Shown here: in pieces, positions 22,314 to 30,148 of the stretch
How the letters are laid out: each line of letters opens with the position of its first letter
Position numbering within the stretch: the stretch's first letter is position 1
Virus record (IMG/VR): IMGVR_UViG_3300044641_006190
Span: 1-64,000 of that record
Source of the DNA: a virus
Length of the DNA: 64,000 nt
Strand: one strand, 5' to 3'
The notes under the pieces: model-generated
Seen by the model: only the letters and a program-made list of their open reading frames with translations
What the model was told of the DNA's origin: nothing
The model's database searches: none
Position numbers and translations under genes: made by a program

Positions 22314-22477
22314 GCAAAGCACTAGCAGACATCCCCGAAGAAGAACGCCGCATGAAAATCCGCCGAGCCCTGTCCATGCACAAGGACGGCTGGTCAAAGC
22401 ACACCATCGAACGCCGACTCAGAACCCAGTGGAGTTCGATCATGAAATGCGGCAAGGAACTTGGACTCATCAAATGA
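22310..22477 (+). CDS. 55-residue HTH-like protein
   Basis: MSKALADIPEEERRMKIRRA is followed by a helix-turn-helix-like pattern (GWSKHTIERRLRTQWSSIMK). It sits between two genes with four-base overlaps on both sides. It may be a small DNA-binding regulator or a helicase partner. Confidence 0.5.
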   Translation: MSKALADIPEEERRMKIRRALSMHKDGWSKHTIERRLRTQWSSIMKCGKELGLIK

Positions 22478-23727
22478 CACCCCGCCCCTACCAGATCGAA
22501 GCGGCGTCACGGCACGCGGCCAACTTGAAGCGCTTTGGTGTGACGGTTGACGGCTCCGACACTGGAACAGGCAAGACCTTTGTGGCCGCGCTGACCGCCA
22601 AGAGTCTTGGCTGGCCGGTTGCCGTTGTCTGCCCGAAGTCCGTGATCCCTTCCTGGAAGGAGACGCTGGCAGTCATGGGCATCACGCCGCTGTTCGTGGA
22701 GAACCTGGAACGCATTCGTTGGGATCAGAAGCACGCCCGCAGGACCAAAAAGGGATGGGAGTGGAATCTCCCTTGCCGGTGCCTGCTGATCTTTGACGAG
22801 GCGCACCGTTGCACCGGCTCGGACAGCCAGAACGCGATGCTGCTCATGTCCGCACCAAAACCGGTCATGATCGTCTCGGCCACGCTGGCGGACTCTCCGC
22901 TCAAAATGCGGGCGGTCGGCCACCAGCTTGGCATCGTGCATTGGGACGAATGGTATCGCTGGTGCTTCGCCCAGGGCTGCCAGAAGAACCTGCCTTTCCA
23001 AGGCCTCAAGTTCACGGGCGGAGAGGGTGTCCTGCTCAACCTGCACCAGAAAGTATTCGGGGAGAAAGGCGTCCGCATCCGGGTGGCCGATCTCGGTGAT
23101 GCGTTCCCGGAGAACCAGGTGGTGACCGTAGCCGTGCCCGTGGACGAGACCGACGCCCTCGACCAGGAATACTACTCCGCGCTGGAGGCGCTGGAGCAGG
23201 ATGCCAAATCGGCCGGGGAGATGCTCCTGCGTGCCCGCCAGAAGTCCGAGCATTTGAAGCTCCCGGCGGTCATCGAGATGATTGACGACGCCATGGACCA
23301 AGGAGCCAGCGTCGCCGTGTTCATGAACTTCACCGACACGCTTGACCGTCTGCGGCAGGCGTTCCCGGACGCTGGCACCATTCATGGCGGCCAGACGGCG
23401 GACGAGCGTGAGGAGGCGATCAGGAAGTTCCAGTCCAATGAAAGCCGGGTGATTCTCGCCATGGTTCAGGCCGGAGGAGTCGGCGTCTCGCTGCACGACC
23501 TGCATGGCGGGCATCCGCGTGTCTCCCTGATCTTCCCCACATGGAGCGCCGTGGAGATGCGCCAGGCTCTTGGCCGCATCCATCGCAACGGCGGGAAAAC
23601 TCCCTGCCTCCAGAAAATTCTCTTCGCCGCCGACACGGTGGAGGAGCGCGTCCGCAGAAAAGTTGACAAAAAACTGGACAACATTGACCTCATTAACGAT
23701 GGGGATATGACGCTTACTGAACTATGA
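22474..23727 (+). CDS. SF2 (DEAD/SNF2-like) DNA helicase
   Basis: 417 residues from MTPRPYQIEAASRHAANLKR. Motifs in order are the Q-like PYQ start, Walker A DTGTGKT (about 28-35), VVCPKSVIPSWKE (Ia), LLIFDEAHRC (II), MIVSATLADSP (III), VAVFMNFTDTLDRL (IV), VILAMVQAGGVGVSLHD (V) and QALGRIHRNG (VI). This complete set marks a compact SF2 helicase or translocase. The adjacent PD-(D/E)XK nuclease overlaps by four bases, so the two may act as a helicase-nuclease pair in replication or recombination. Confidence 0.9.
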   Translation: MTPRPYQIEAASRHAANLKRFGVTVDGSDTGTGKTFVAALTAKSLGWPVAVVCPKSVIPSWKETLAVMGITPLFVENLERIRWDQKHARRTKKGWEWNLPCRCLLIFDEAHRCTGSDSQNAMLLMSAPKPVMIVSATLADSPLKMRAVGHQLGIVHWDEWYRWCFAQGCQKNLPFQGLKFTGGEGVLLNLHQKVFGEKGVRIRVADLGDAFPENQVVTVAVPVDETDALDQEYYSALEALEQDAKSAGEMLLRARQKSEHLKLPAVIEMIDDAMDQGASVAVFMNFTDTLDRLRQAFPDAGTIHGGQTADEREEAIRKFQSNESRVILAMVQAGGVGVSLHDLHGGHPRVSLIFPTWSAVEMRQALGRIHRNGGKTPCLQKILFAADTVEERVRRKVDKKLDNIDLINDGDMTLTEL

Positions 23728-24860
23728 CAAACAGCAATCAGCCCCACTCCGGACGTGCGCACGCCAAGCGCAGCCCGTCTTCCCTCGGCAACTACGCCGT
23801 CTGCCCTCATTACCTGCCTGACAACGACCGTCCGCTGCATCCGGTGACGGTTGAGGGCACCGCCATCCACGAGGCCATCGAGAAGCGAGACCTCGGCGGG
23901 CTTTCTCCTGACGCCAGGCAGATCGCGCAGACCGGCATCCGATACTGGGACGGCCTTCTGGCCACCCGTAAAAACTGGCGTCAGTATGTGGAAATCCGCA
24001 TCGACATTCCCCACATGGGCTTCGGTCACGCCGACCTTGTCATGCTTTCTCCTGACGAGACACAGGGAGTTTTGGTGGACTGGAAGACCGGATACAACGC
24101 ACAGGCCGCGGTGGAGAACAACATCCAGCAACGTGCTTACGCATCCGGGCTTTTCCGCCGGTTCCCCAAGCTCCGGGCGCTGGAAATCCACGTCGTCTAT
24201 GTGCGCCTGCTGGAGGCCGACATCAATTTGGTGACCCTGGAAGACTGCCCGCAGATCGAGCTGGAGCTTATTGCCATCGACCGAAGGGCCGAGGAGGCGG
24301 AGCAGAACGCGATTTCCGCCCACAACCCCGACCCTGCCGTCTGCACCTACTGCGTCAAAGCAGGTGTCTGCCCTGCGCTCAACAAGCTCGCCCTGCCGGT
24401 GGCCGAAGCCTATGCCAAGGCCCGCCCCGAGGCGCTGACCGTGCCGGAGGCTTACGATCCGGCGTTGATCACCGACCCGGCCGTCATGGCCAAGGCTCTG
24501 GTCGTGGCCGACATCATGGAGCGCTGGTCGGAGAGCGTCCGCAAACACGCGGTTGATCTGCGCCTTGATTCCGGCGTTGAGATTCCAGGCTACACCCTGG
24601 TCAACCGCAAAGGCAGCACTTCCGTTATCGACCCGCAGCTTGTTTACTCCTTGGCACAGGAAGCCGGACTCGATCACGCGGCCATCATGGGGTCAGTGAA
24701 CATGTCGGTGCCCAAGCTGCTGGATGCCATCCGCGATACCGCCCCCAAAGGGCAGAAGAAGCACGTTGCGCAGGAGTTCGAGGACACGCTCCGGGATTCC
24801 GGGGCTGTGATGATCGCGCAGGATACCTACCATCTCCGTAAATCGAGGGCCGCGTCATGA
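23724..24860 (+). CDS. PD-(D/E)XK nuclease, RecB/Cas4-like, with Cys cluster
   Basis: 378 residues. The nuclease core is EGTAIHEAIEKR (His), FGHADLVML (Asp, about residue 102), VLVDWKTG (Glu-equivalent Asp and Lys, about residues 118-121) and NNIQQRAYA. Cysteines in the N-terminal SSLGNYAVCPHYLP and in CTYCVKAGVCPAL could ligate an Fe-S cluster, as in Cas4 and AddB-type enzymes. The C-terminal 150 residues add a helical domain (ITDPAVMAKALVVADIMERW). It is likely a DNA end-processing exonuclease working with the helicase encoded just before it. Confidence 0.85.
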   Translation: MTNSNQPHSGRAHAKRSPSSLGNYAVCPHYLPDNDRPLHPVTVEGTAIHEAIEKRDLGGLSPDARQIAQTGIRYWDGLLATRKNWRQYVEIRIDIPHMGFGHADLVMLSPDETQGVLVDWKTGYNAQAAVENNIQQRAYASGLFRRFPKLRALEIHVVYVRLLEADINLVTLEDCPQIELELIAIDRRAEEAEQNAISAHNPDPAVCTYCVKAGVCPALNKLALPVAEAYAKARPEALTVPEAYDPALITDPAVMAKALVVADIMERWSESVRKHAVDLRLDSGVEIPGYTLVNRKGSTSVIDPQLVYSLAQEAGLDHAAIMGSVNMSVPKLLDAIRDTAPKGQKKHVAQEFEDTLRDSGAVMIAQDTYHLRKSRAAS

Positions 24861-25057
24861 AGAACGTTCGTCTCACCCCCAACAGAAAAGCATTCCTGGC
24901 CATGCTTGACCTGTTTTGTGCCGTCACCGAAACCCGCCTCCTGCCTGCGGTAAACTCTCCGCTGCATCACACGTTGCGCTGGCTGGTGGACGATGCCGGA
25001 CACAAATCCCGTCGCCGCAAGACCCGGCTCAAACACCGCAAACCACGCCGCCGATGA
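24857..25057 (+). CDS. Small basic protein
   Basis: 66 residues starting MKNVRLTPNRKAFLAMLDLF. A short helical part (LHHTLRWLVDDA) is followed by a very basic tail (KSRRRKTRLKHRKPRRR). It overlaps the nuclease and oxygenase genes by four bases each. It probably binds nucleic acid; the family is unknown. Confidence 0.5.
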   Translation: MKNVRLTPNRKAFLAMLDLFCAVTETRLLPAVNSPLHHTLRWLVDDAGHKSRRRKTRLKHRKPRRR

Positions 25058-25572
25058 ACGAACTGTTTTACCCCCACTCCGAGGAACAGGAGACCTATCC
25101 GATCTACGAACTCCCGGGCTTCCTGACCGACGAGGAGATCAAGTTTTTCCGCGACTACATCGACCAGGTGAACTTCCGCCAGAAAATTCTCGCGGACTCG
25201 AAGATCGCCAAGGTCATCGAGGCCAAAGTACGTCAGCACAATTTCCCGGATGCCGGGACTTTCTACGGGTGCTCCAAGGAGATCACCGTCTCCAAGCACG
25301 TCGCGCCTTTCCATATCGCCACCCACAAGGACAACCGCAAGGACGAGGGGCGCAAAAAGAACCTCAAGAAACTCTTCGTCTATCTCGACGAGGACGAGGA
25401 AACCCCCGACAGCGGCGGAACCATCTTCCTGGACAAGAACCGGAAGCCGGTGGCCACCATCAAACGGGAGCGCGGAAAAGCGTGCTTGTTTGACATCCGG
25501 CAGCTCCACAAAGGACAGAAACTTGTCAAAGGCACCAAGTACCTCATTGGCACACGCCTGCTCTACTCCTAA
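25054..25572 (+). CDS. 2-oxoglutarate/Fe(II)-dependent oxygenase, P4H-like
   Basis: 172 residues. It opens with YPIYELPGFLTDEEIKFFRD, typical of the prolyl-4-hydroxylase-like fold. The HxD pair is in HIATHKDN (about residues 87-94), LKKLFVYLDEDEETPDSGGT is the central strand block, and the distal His is in FDIRQLHKGQKL, with a basic residue of KGTKYLIGTRL for 2-oxoglutarate. It hydroxylates an unknown substrate. Its place between a nuclease and a DNA methyltransferase makes a DNA base or a replication protein plausible, but the sequence does not decide this. Confidence 0.8.
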   Translation: MNELFYPHSEEQETYPIYELPGFLTDEEIKFFRDYIDQVNFRQKILADSKIAKVIEAKVRQHNFPDAGTFYGCSKEITVSKHVAPFHIATHKDNRKDEGRKKNLKKLFVYLDEDEETPDSGGTIFLDKNRKPVATIKRERGKACLFDIRQLHKGQKLVKGTKYLIGTRLLYS

Positions 25573-25577
25573 TCGCT

Positions 25578-26090
25578 ATGCCCAGACCACTTGCACCCAA
25601 AGGCGGCAATGATCGCGTTTATACTCCGCCCGCGCTGGCCAAGGCCATCGTGGACCACTTCAATCCCGCGACTTCCGCCTGCGTTCTTGAGCCGTGCGCC
25701 GGTCCCATTGGCAAACAGGCATTCGTGGACGCTCTGATCGACTACGACCTTGGTTGGTGCGAACTCGATGAAGGGACAGACTTCTTCACAAGAAGTCCAA
25801 CGTCGTTTCGCTACGACTGGGTTATCACCAACCCGCCGTGGTCCAAGCTCCGGGCCTTCCTCAAGAAATCCATGGAGTGCTCAAACAACGTCGTGTTCCT
25901 CTGCTTGGTGAACGCCTTCTTCATGAAGGCCCGCCTCAAGGACATGGCAGACGCGGGCTTCGGCATGAAGGAGATTCTCTTTGTACCAACCCCACCAAAG
26001 CCTTGGCCACAGACCGGATTCGCTCTCGGGGCGGTTCATATCCAGCGCGGATACACTGGAAATGTGACGCTCAGCAAATTGAATGAATAA
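25578..26090 (+). CDS. SAM-dependent DNA methyltransferase-like protein
   Basis: 170 residues. PLAPKGGNDRVYTPPALAKA is the usual N-terminus of phage adenine methyltransferases of the type that acts on a TPP-containing fold. VLEPCAGPIGKQAFVDALID is the SAM-binding motif and DWVITNPPWSKLRAFL carries the catalytic NPPW (about residues 85-88). It is short for a full methyltransferase with a target-recognition domain, so specificity is unknown. It may protect phage DNA from restriction. Confidence 0.8.
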   Translation: MPRPLAPKGGNDRVYTPPALAKAIVDHFNPATSACVLEPCAGPIGKQAFVDALIDYDLGWCELDEGTDFFTRSPTSFRYDWVITNPPWSKLRAFLKKSMECSNNVVFLCLVNAFFMKARLKDMADAGFGMKEILFVPTPPKPWPQTGFALGAVHIQRGYTGNVTLSKLNE

Positions 26091-26176
26091 AACCACTTGC
26101 GCTTCCCTAGCATCTCTTTATCTCACCACTGTTCGCTAACCACGCGACGTTCAACATAACCAACACCCAATACACC

Positions 26177-26848
26177 ATGGCTAAAATTGCTATCAACCCT
26201 GCGGCACCTGCCACCTCCCCCTCCTCCCAAGAACTCACTGCTCCGGCTTCCTCGCATGAACTTGCGGTGGGCATCCCCGGCCAGTTTGAAGGAGAGTTCA
26301 CCTCCCGTGACTTCGCCATCCCGTCTCTGGTCGTCTGCCAGAAATCCGGCAAGCTCATGGATGACAACCCCGCATGGCTCGGCCACTTGATCTACGACAA
26401 GTGCCTTGACCTCGGCGCGTCGGCCAAAGCCGTCTTCTTCCGTGTGAAGCGTTACTTCATCGAAGACCTGCCCTTCGGCAGCGACGGTATTCCCCGCAAG
26501 TTCGACACCGTTGCCGAGGCCCGCGAGGCTGGCGTTGACGTGGCGGACATCGCGGAACTCGACTGCCTCATCCAGGTTCCTGCCGACTTTGACGGCGGTG
26601 AGCAGATCGGTGACGCCCACTACGCGCCTGCCCGTTACACGGTTCGCAGCACCGCGTTCCGCGCCACGGTTCCGATCCTGCGCAAGGATGTGAGCCTCCG
26701 TCTCAAGGGCAACCTTGCCGCAGGGGTCTATACCATCTCGGCGGTCAAGAAAACCTACGGGCCGAACTCCTGGTTTGCTCCGCAGCTCGCGGCAGCCGGA
26801 GCCACCCCGGACGTTGTCCTCCAATACATCGCGGAAAAGCTCGCCTGA
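26177..26848 (+). CDS. Candidate single-stranded DNA-binding protein
   Basis: 223 residues with a Pro/Ser-rich start (MAKIAINPAAPATSPSSQEL). The core has beta-rich segments (DFAIPSLVVCQKSGKLMDDN, AKAVFFRVKRYFIEDLPFG, STAFRATVPILRKDVSLRLK, GVYTISAVKKTYGPNSWF). It is the last gene before the polymerase operon and is followed by its own terminator, suggesting high expression. Position and strand pattern fit an SSB-like role as in T7 gp2.5, but I see no diagnostic motif, so the function is an inference. Confidence 0.45.
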   Translation: MAKIAINPAAPATSPSSQELTAPASSHELAVGIPGQFEGEFTSRDFAIPSLVVCQKSGKLMDDNPAWLGHLIYDKCLDLGASAKAVFFRVKRYFIEDLPFGSDGIPRKFDTVAEAREAGVDVADIAELDCLIQVPADFDGGEQIGDAHYAPARYTVRSTAFRATVPILRKDVSLRLKGNLAAGVYTISAVKKTYGPNSWFAPQLAAAGATPDVVLQYIAEKLA

Positions 26849-26862
26849 TTCGCATGCCCATT

Positions 26863-26892
26863 GGCCGCCCTCTTAACCGGGGGCGGCCTTTT
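26863..26892 (+). terminator. Rho-independent terminator after the SSB-like gene
   Basis: GGCCGCCC (26863-26870), a 10-base loop, GGGCGGCC (26881-26888) and TTTT. The perfect 8-bp GC stem ends the preceding operon or attenuates transcription into the polymerase genes 25 bases later. Confidence 0.85.
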
Positions 26893-26916
26893 CCAACCCA
26901 TACACCCGACCCACCT

Positions 26917-27186
26917 ATGAAAATCTCCTCCCCCAAGTCCTTCCGCCGACTGCCCCCTCCCATCGCGGATTTTCCGCGCTCCGGCCGCCCCAAATCTCCG
27001 CTTTTGCTGACCCTTGAGGCTCTTGATGTCGGGCGTTACATCGACGTTCACCTCGTCCGTGGCCAGAAGCCGACACTCAGGACGATCCGTTCCAGCCTTC
27101 CGCGCTGGGGCAACCGTCTTGGCAAGACGTTCAGCATCCGCAAGCATGCCGGTGAGGAAAGAGTCTCAATCTACCGCGTCAAATGA
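26917..27186 (+). CDS. Small basic unknown protein upstream of DNA polymerase
   Basis: 89 residues from ATG 26917, chosen because the longer reading would run through the terminator. It is basic, with PPPIADFPRSGRPKSPLLLT and a beta-rich end (GRYIDVHLVRGQKPTLRTIR, GKTFSIRKHAGEERVSIYRV). It overlaps the polymerase ATG by four bases and may be a polymerase-associated factor. Confidence 0.55.
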   Translation: MKISSPKSFRRLPPPIADFPRSGRPKSPLLLTLEALDVGRYIDVHLVRGQKPTLRTIRSSLPRWGNRLGKTFSIRKHAGEERVSIYRVK

Positions 27187-28883
27187 TCGCCGTTGACACA
27201 GAAGCCACCTATTCCAAAGACCGCTCCATCGGTCCTTTGGGTGTTCACGGCTACGTCTCCCACCCGGAGACGGACCACTTCATGTGCTCCATCTATGACG
27301 GAGACACAGGACTTGCGTTTGTCGGACACCCCAAGGACGCCCCCTGGGAGGCCATTCGCGGGCAGGATGTCTGCGCCCACAACTACTCCTACGACCGCGC
27401 CGTTTTGCGCGAGTACGAGCGTCGTGGCTACATCCCGTTTGCGTTGGAGGAGCGGGGCTTCTGCACGTCGAACCTTGTGGCCTACCTGCAATCTCCGAGA
27501 TCGCTGCTGGACTCCAGCCGCGAGCTGCTGGGCATCGGCCTCGACAAGACCACCCGCGACAAATTCAAGAACAAGGACTATTACTCTCTTCCCGACGAGG
27601 TGAAGGAGGAGATTGCCCGCTATGCTCTTGGGGACGCCAAGGCATGCTGGCTTCTGTGGAAGCAGTTCGCCCACTTGATGCCCGACCATGAGAAATGGCT
27701 GTCCATGCACACGACCCTCATGGGAGACCGTGGCGTGGCTGTGAACACTGCCGCCGTCGAGAGCGGCATTGACCGCTATAAGACGCGGTTGTGGGAGATC
27801 GAGCAGGAAATCCCCTGGGCAAAGGAGCACCCGGTCACCTCGCCCATCCAGTTGAAGAATGCCTGCCGTGCCGCCGGAATCCCGGTGCCGGACTCCACCG
27901 CCATGAAGGACGAGCTGTTCCAGGCGTGGAGCAAGAAGTATGCGGAGGCGGTGCCTTTCGTGGCAGCGGTTCAGAAATACCGCTCGGTCAACCGCTCGCT
28001 CAAGGTTTTGGAATCCATCCAGACACGCACCCATGGCGGGCGTGTCCGCTACGGGCTGAAATACTTTGGAGCCAATCACACGGGCCGCTGGTCCGGCGAT
28101 TCCGGGCTCAACATGCAGAACCTTCCCCGCGACGAGGTGGATGGCGTGAACATCCGCAACTGCTTTGTGGCAGGGCCGGGTCGCAAGCTGTTCATCGCGG
28201 ACTACTCGCAGATCGAGGCCCGCGTGTCCTTGTGGCTGTGCGGCGACCACGAGCAGTTGGAACTCGTCCGCAACGGCATGTGCGTCTATGAGGCCCACGC
28301 CCGCAAGACGATGGGGTATGATTTGGGCATGCCGCTCAAGCAGGCAGCCAAAGAGGACCCAAAGTTCTTCGATCTGCGTCAATATGCCAAAGCCCGGTGC
28401 CTATCCGGCGACACACTGGTACTTACCCATCGAGGGTATGTTCCCATATCGAAGGTAAAACTTGACGACCGCCTTTGGGATGGGGTAGAGTGGGTCAATC
28501 ATGGAGGAGTCATTCAATCAGGGCACAAGCAAACTGTCGCTTTCCACGGAGATCGGTTTACGCCGGAACACCAGTTGTTTACCGACGACTCCCAAACAGA
28601 AGCTACCTCCGACGTTTTACGGAGCGGATCACCCGCAGTGGACCGGTTCCGTGAGCGAGTATCCAGTTGGTCAGATGTTTGGGCATTGGCGATTGCTATC
28701 CAACGAGTTTATTCGCGTACGTGGATACAAGCGGCTTCGCTGTCTTTGCACTTCTTGCGGGACCGAGCACGACGTGTCTTTCGATACGCTCAGAAACGGT
28801 ATATCAACTCGGTGCGGACCGTGCGGTATTCGCAAGTCACGTCAGACACGGGACTTACAAAAGTGGGGGAGAGTTCTGGATGA
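27183..28883 (+). CDS. Family A DNA polymerase, N-extein plus intein N-part
   Basis: 566 codons. Residues 1-405 are the N-extein: exonuclease motifs AVDTEAT (Asp5, Glu7), CAHNYSYDRA and YALGDAKA, then polymerase motif A FIADYSQIEARVSLWL (about residues 335-350) and the start of motif B FDLRQYAKAR. From codon 28398 the intein begins (CLSGDTLVLT, then LWDGVEWVNHGGV, then block B GDRFTPEHQLFTDD). The roughly 95 residues after block B have no domain character because this frame then runs through the HNH gene. The remainder of the polymerase is in a different frame at 29312-29956. Confidence 0.88.
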   Translation: MIAVDTEATYSKDRSIGPLGVHGYVSHPETDHFMCSIYDGDTGLAFVGHPKDAPWEAIRGQDVCAHNYSYDRAVLREYERRGYIPFALEERGFCTSNLVAYLQSPRSLLDSSRELLGIGLDKTTRDKFKNKDYYSLPDEVKEEIARYALGDAKACWLLWKQFAHLMPDHEKWLSMHTTLMGDRGVAVNTAAVESGIDRYKTRLWEIEQEIPWAKEHPVTSPIQLKNACRAAGIPVPDSTAMKDELFQAWSKKYAEAVPFVAAVQKYRSVNRSLKVLESIQTRTHGGRVRYGLKYFGANHTGRWSGDSGLNMQNLPRDEVDGVNIRNCFVAGPGRKLFIADYSQIEARVSLWLCGDHEQLELVRNGMCVYEAHARKTMGYDLGMPLKQAAKEDPKFFDLRQYAKARCLSGDTLVLTHRGYVPISKVKLDDRLWDGVEWVNHGGVIQSGHKQTVAFHGDRFTPEHQLFTDDSQTEATSDVLRSGSPAVDRFRERVSSWSDVWALAIAIQRVYSRTWIQAASLSLHFLRDRARRVFRYAQKRYINSVRTVRYSQVTSDTGLTKVGESSG

Positions 28884-29404
28884 TAAGGATCGAGTTTTGC
28901 AACAGCGGTGGAACGCCATAGTCCATAGATGTTGCAACCCTTCCAGTAAGCATTACCCCAATTACGGGGGGCGCGGAATACGAATTTCCGAGGAGTTTTT
29001 GTGTGACGTTACTTTTGTCAACTACGTCAAAGAACTGCCCGACTGCCCCCAGATAATAACCCAAACTCACACCATAGATAGGATTGACGTAAATAAGCAC
29101 TATGAAAGAGGAAACCTCCGCTTCGCAACGCATCAGGAACAGATGCGGAATTTACAGTCCACGGCGCACGTCGAATTTAAGGGCACGATTTGGGATGCTC
29201 GTTCGTTCTGCGAACAATTTTGCAAAAACTACCGCCCGCATGTGGTTGCTCGCCTCATTAAAAAGGGCGTGTCGGCTGAGCAGATACTTTTCAAGGACCG
29301 GAACGACCGCCATGTCGGGCGTCGATGGATGCGAACCCGTCTATGATATCCTAGACTGCGGGCCTCGGCACCGTTTCTGCACGCCTTGGGCGGTGGCCCA
29401 CAAC
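28398..29404 (+). mobile_element. Split or frame-disrupted intein in DNA polymerase motif B
   Basis: The insert runs from Cys1 (28398-28400) to the terminal Asn (29402-29404), which is followed by Cys as C-extein residue 1. The exteins rejoin as QYAKAR then CLGLGFGLGAARF, the O-helix motif of family A polymerases. The insert is 1007 bases, not a multiple of three. Block A/B DNA is in phase 0, the HNH gene in phase 1, and block F/G (VYDILDC to WAVAHN) in phase 2. The splicing parts total about 100 residues. Trans-splicing of two polypeptides, or two frame changes, is needed to make the polymerase. Confidence 0.88.
28501..29346 (+). CDS. HNH endonuclease nested in the DNA polymerase intein
   Basis: 281 codons from ATG 28501; the functional start may be later, for example GTG near 28650, because the first about 50 residues overlap intein block B. 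The N-terminal zinc-binding domain is VGQMFGHWRLLSNEF with RCLCTSCGTEHDV and TRCGPCGIRKS. The HNH core is RWNAIVHRCCNP, YPNYGGRGIRISEEF, THTIDRIDVNKHYERGNLRF and ATHQEQMRN. A NUMOD-like C-terminal helix domain follows (WDARSFCEQFCKNYRPHVVA, KKGVSAEQIL). It presumably promotes homing of the insert. It belongs to a different HNH subfamily from the TerL-intein enzyme. Confidence 0.87.
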   Translation: MEESFNQGTSKLSLSTEIGLRRNTSCLPTTPKQKLPPTFYGADHPQWTGSVSEYPVGQMFGHWRLLSNEFIRVRGYKRLRCLCTSCGTEHDVSFDTLRNGISTRCGPCGIRKSRQTRDLQKWGRVLDDKDRVLQQRWNAIVHRCCNPSSKHYPNYGGRGIRISEEFLCDVTFVNYVKELPDCPQIITQTHTIDRIDVNKHYERGNLRFATHQEQMRNLQSTAHVEFKGTIWDARSFCEQFCKNYRPHVVARLIKKGVSAEQILFKDRNDRHVGRRWMRTRL

Positions 29405-29956
29405 TGTTTGGGCCTTGGCTTCGGTCTTGGCGCGGCACGTTTCCAATCCTACGCCAAAACCATCGCAGGTCTCGATCTCACCGCCGAGGAGTCCGAGCGC
29501 ACCGTCAACCAGTTCCGGGCGTCGAACCCAAAGATCGTCGCCGTGTGGAACAACCTCGGCCGCGCCCTTGCGGTTGCCAGCCGCGAGAAGGACCGGACTT
29601 TCGAGATGGAACTGCCCTCCGGCAGAACCATCCGGTATTGGGACGTGGTCCAGACCCGTGACGGCATGTTTGTTCGCCGTGAGCGCGGCGGCGAACGCGT
29701 GAAGATGTTCCCTGGCAAGCTGTTCGAGAATCTCGTTCAGGCCACCGCCCGTGAAGTCTTCGCCCTCGCCATCCAGCGCATCGAGCAGGCCGGGGTCGCG
29801 GTTGTCATGCACACCCACGATGAAATCATCTGCGAGATTCCCGATGACATGGACGGAGCGGCGGTGATCCCGCCGTTGATGACGGAAATCCCGCCGTGGG
29901 CCGCAGGTCTGCCCGTGGGTGTCGAGTTCACCACCAGCCAGTATTATGAAAAGTAG
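29312..29956 (+). CDS. Family A DNA polymerase, intein C-part plus C-extein
   Basis: 214 codons from ATG 29312; the frame is open upstream to 29102 but that part is the shadow of the HNH gene. It begins MSGVDGCEPVYDILDCGPRH with the intein end AVAHN, then C-extein CLGLGFGLGAARFQSYAKT (rest of motif B), EKDRTFEMELPSGRTIRYWD, LVQATAREVFALAIQRI and motif C VVMHTHDEIICEIP. The ATG overlaps the HNH 3' end by 35 bases; AAGGA lies 14 bases upstream. A 31-residue C-intein with its own start matches known split-intein C fragments. Mature polymerase would total about 588 residues. Confidence 0.85.
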   Translation: MSGVDGCEPVYDILDCGPRHRFCTPWAVAHNCLGLGFGLGAARFQSYAKTIAGLDLTAEESERTVNQFRASNPKIVAVWNNLGRALAVASREKDRTFEMELPSGRTIRYWDVVQTRDGMFVRRERGGERVKMFPGKLFENLVQATAREVFALAIQRIEQAGVAVVMHTHDEIICEIPDDMDGAAVIPPLMTEIPPWAAGLPVGVEFTTSQYYEK

Positions 29957-30119
29957 TGTAGAAACTATCGCCACAGCACAATCCGTGCTTGACACGTTTG
30001 ACTTGCTTGTTCCTTTGCTGGAGAAGGCCGCCGACAAATGCGAGGACTTGTCCGATGAAGTGGACGAGGCTCTCGATTCGATCGGCGATTGCCGGACTCT
30101 CCTGAAAAAGATCAAGTAG
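29946..30119 (+). CDS. 57-residue coiled-coil protein
   Basis: MKSSVETIATAQSVLDTFDL is followed by an acidic heptad region (LLEKAADKCEDLSDEVDEAL) and CRTLLKKIK. It overlaps the polymerase 3' end by 11 bases. It could be a small polymerase or helicase accessory protein; no family is recognised. Confidence 0.5.
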   Translation: MKSSVETIATAQSVLDTFDLLVPLLEKAADKCEDLSDEVDEALDSIGDCRTLLKKIK

Positions 30120-30148
30120 CTCCACCATCTCCTCATAGCCATCTAACC

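Noticed and set aside
28398-29404. Group I or II intron in the DNA polymerase gene
   Set aside because: The insert starts and ends with clear protein-intein blocks (Cys with SGDT, and VYDI to AHN followed by Cys). I see no group I P/Q/R/S core, so an intein explains it better.
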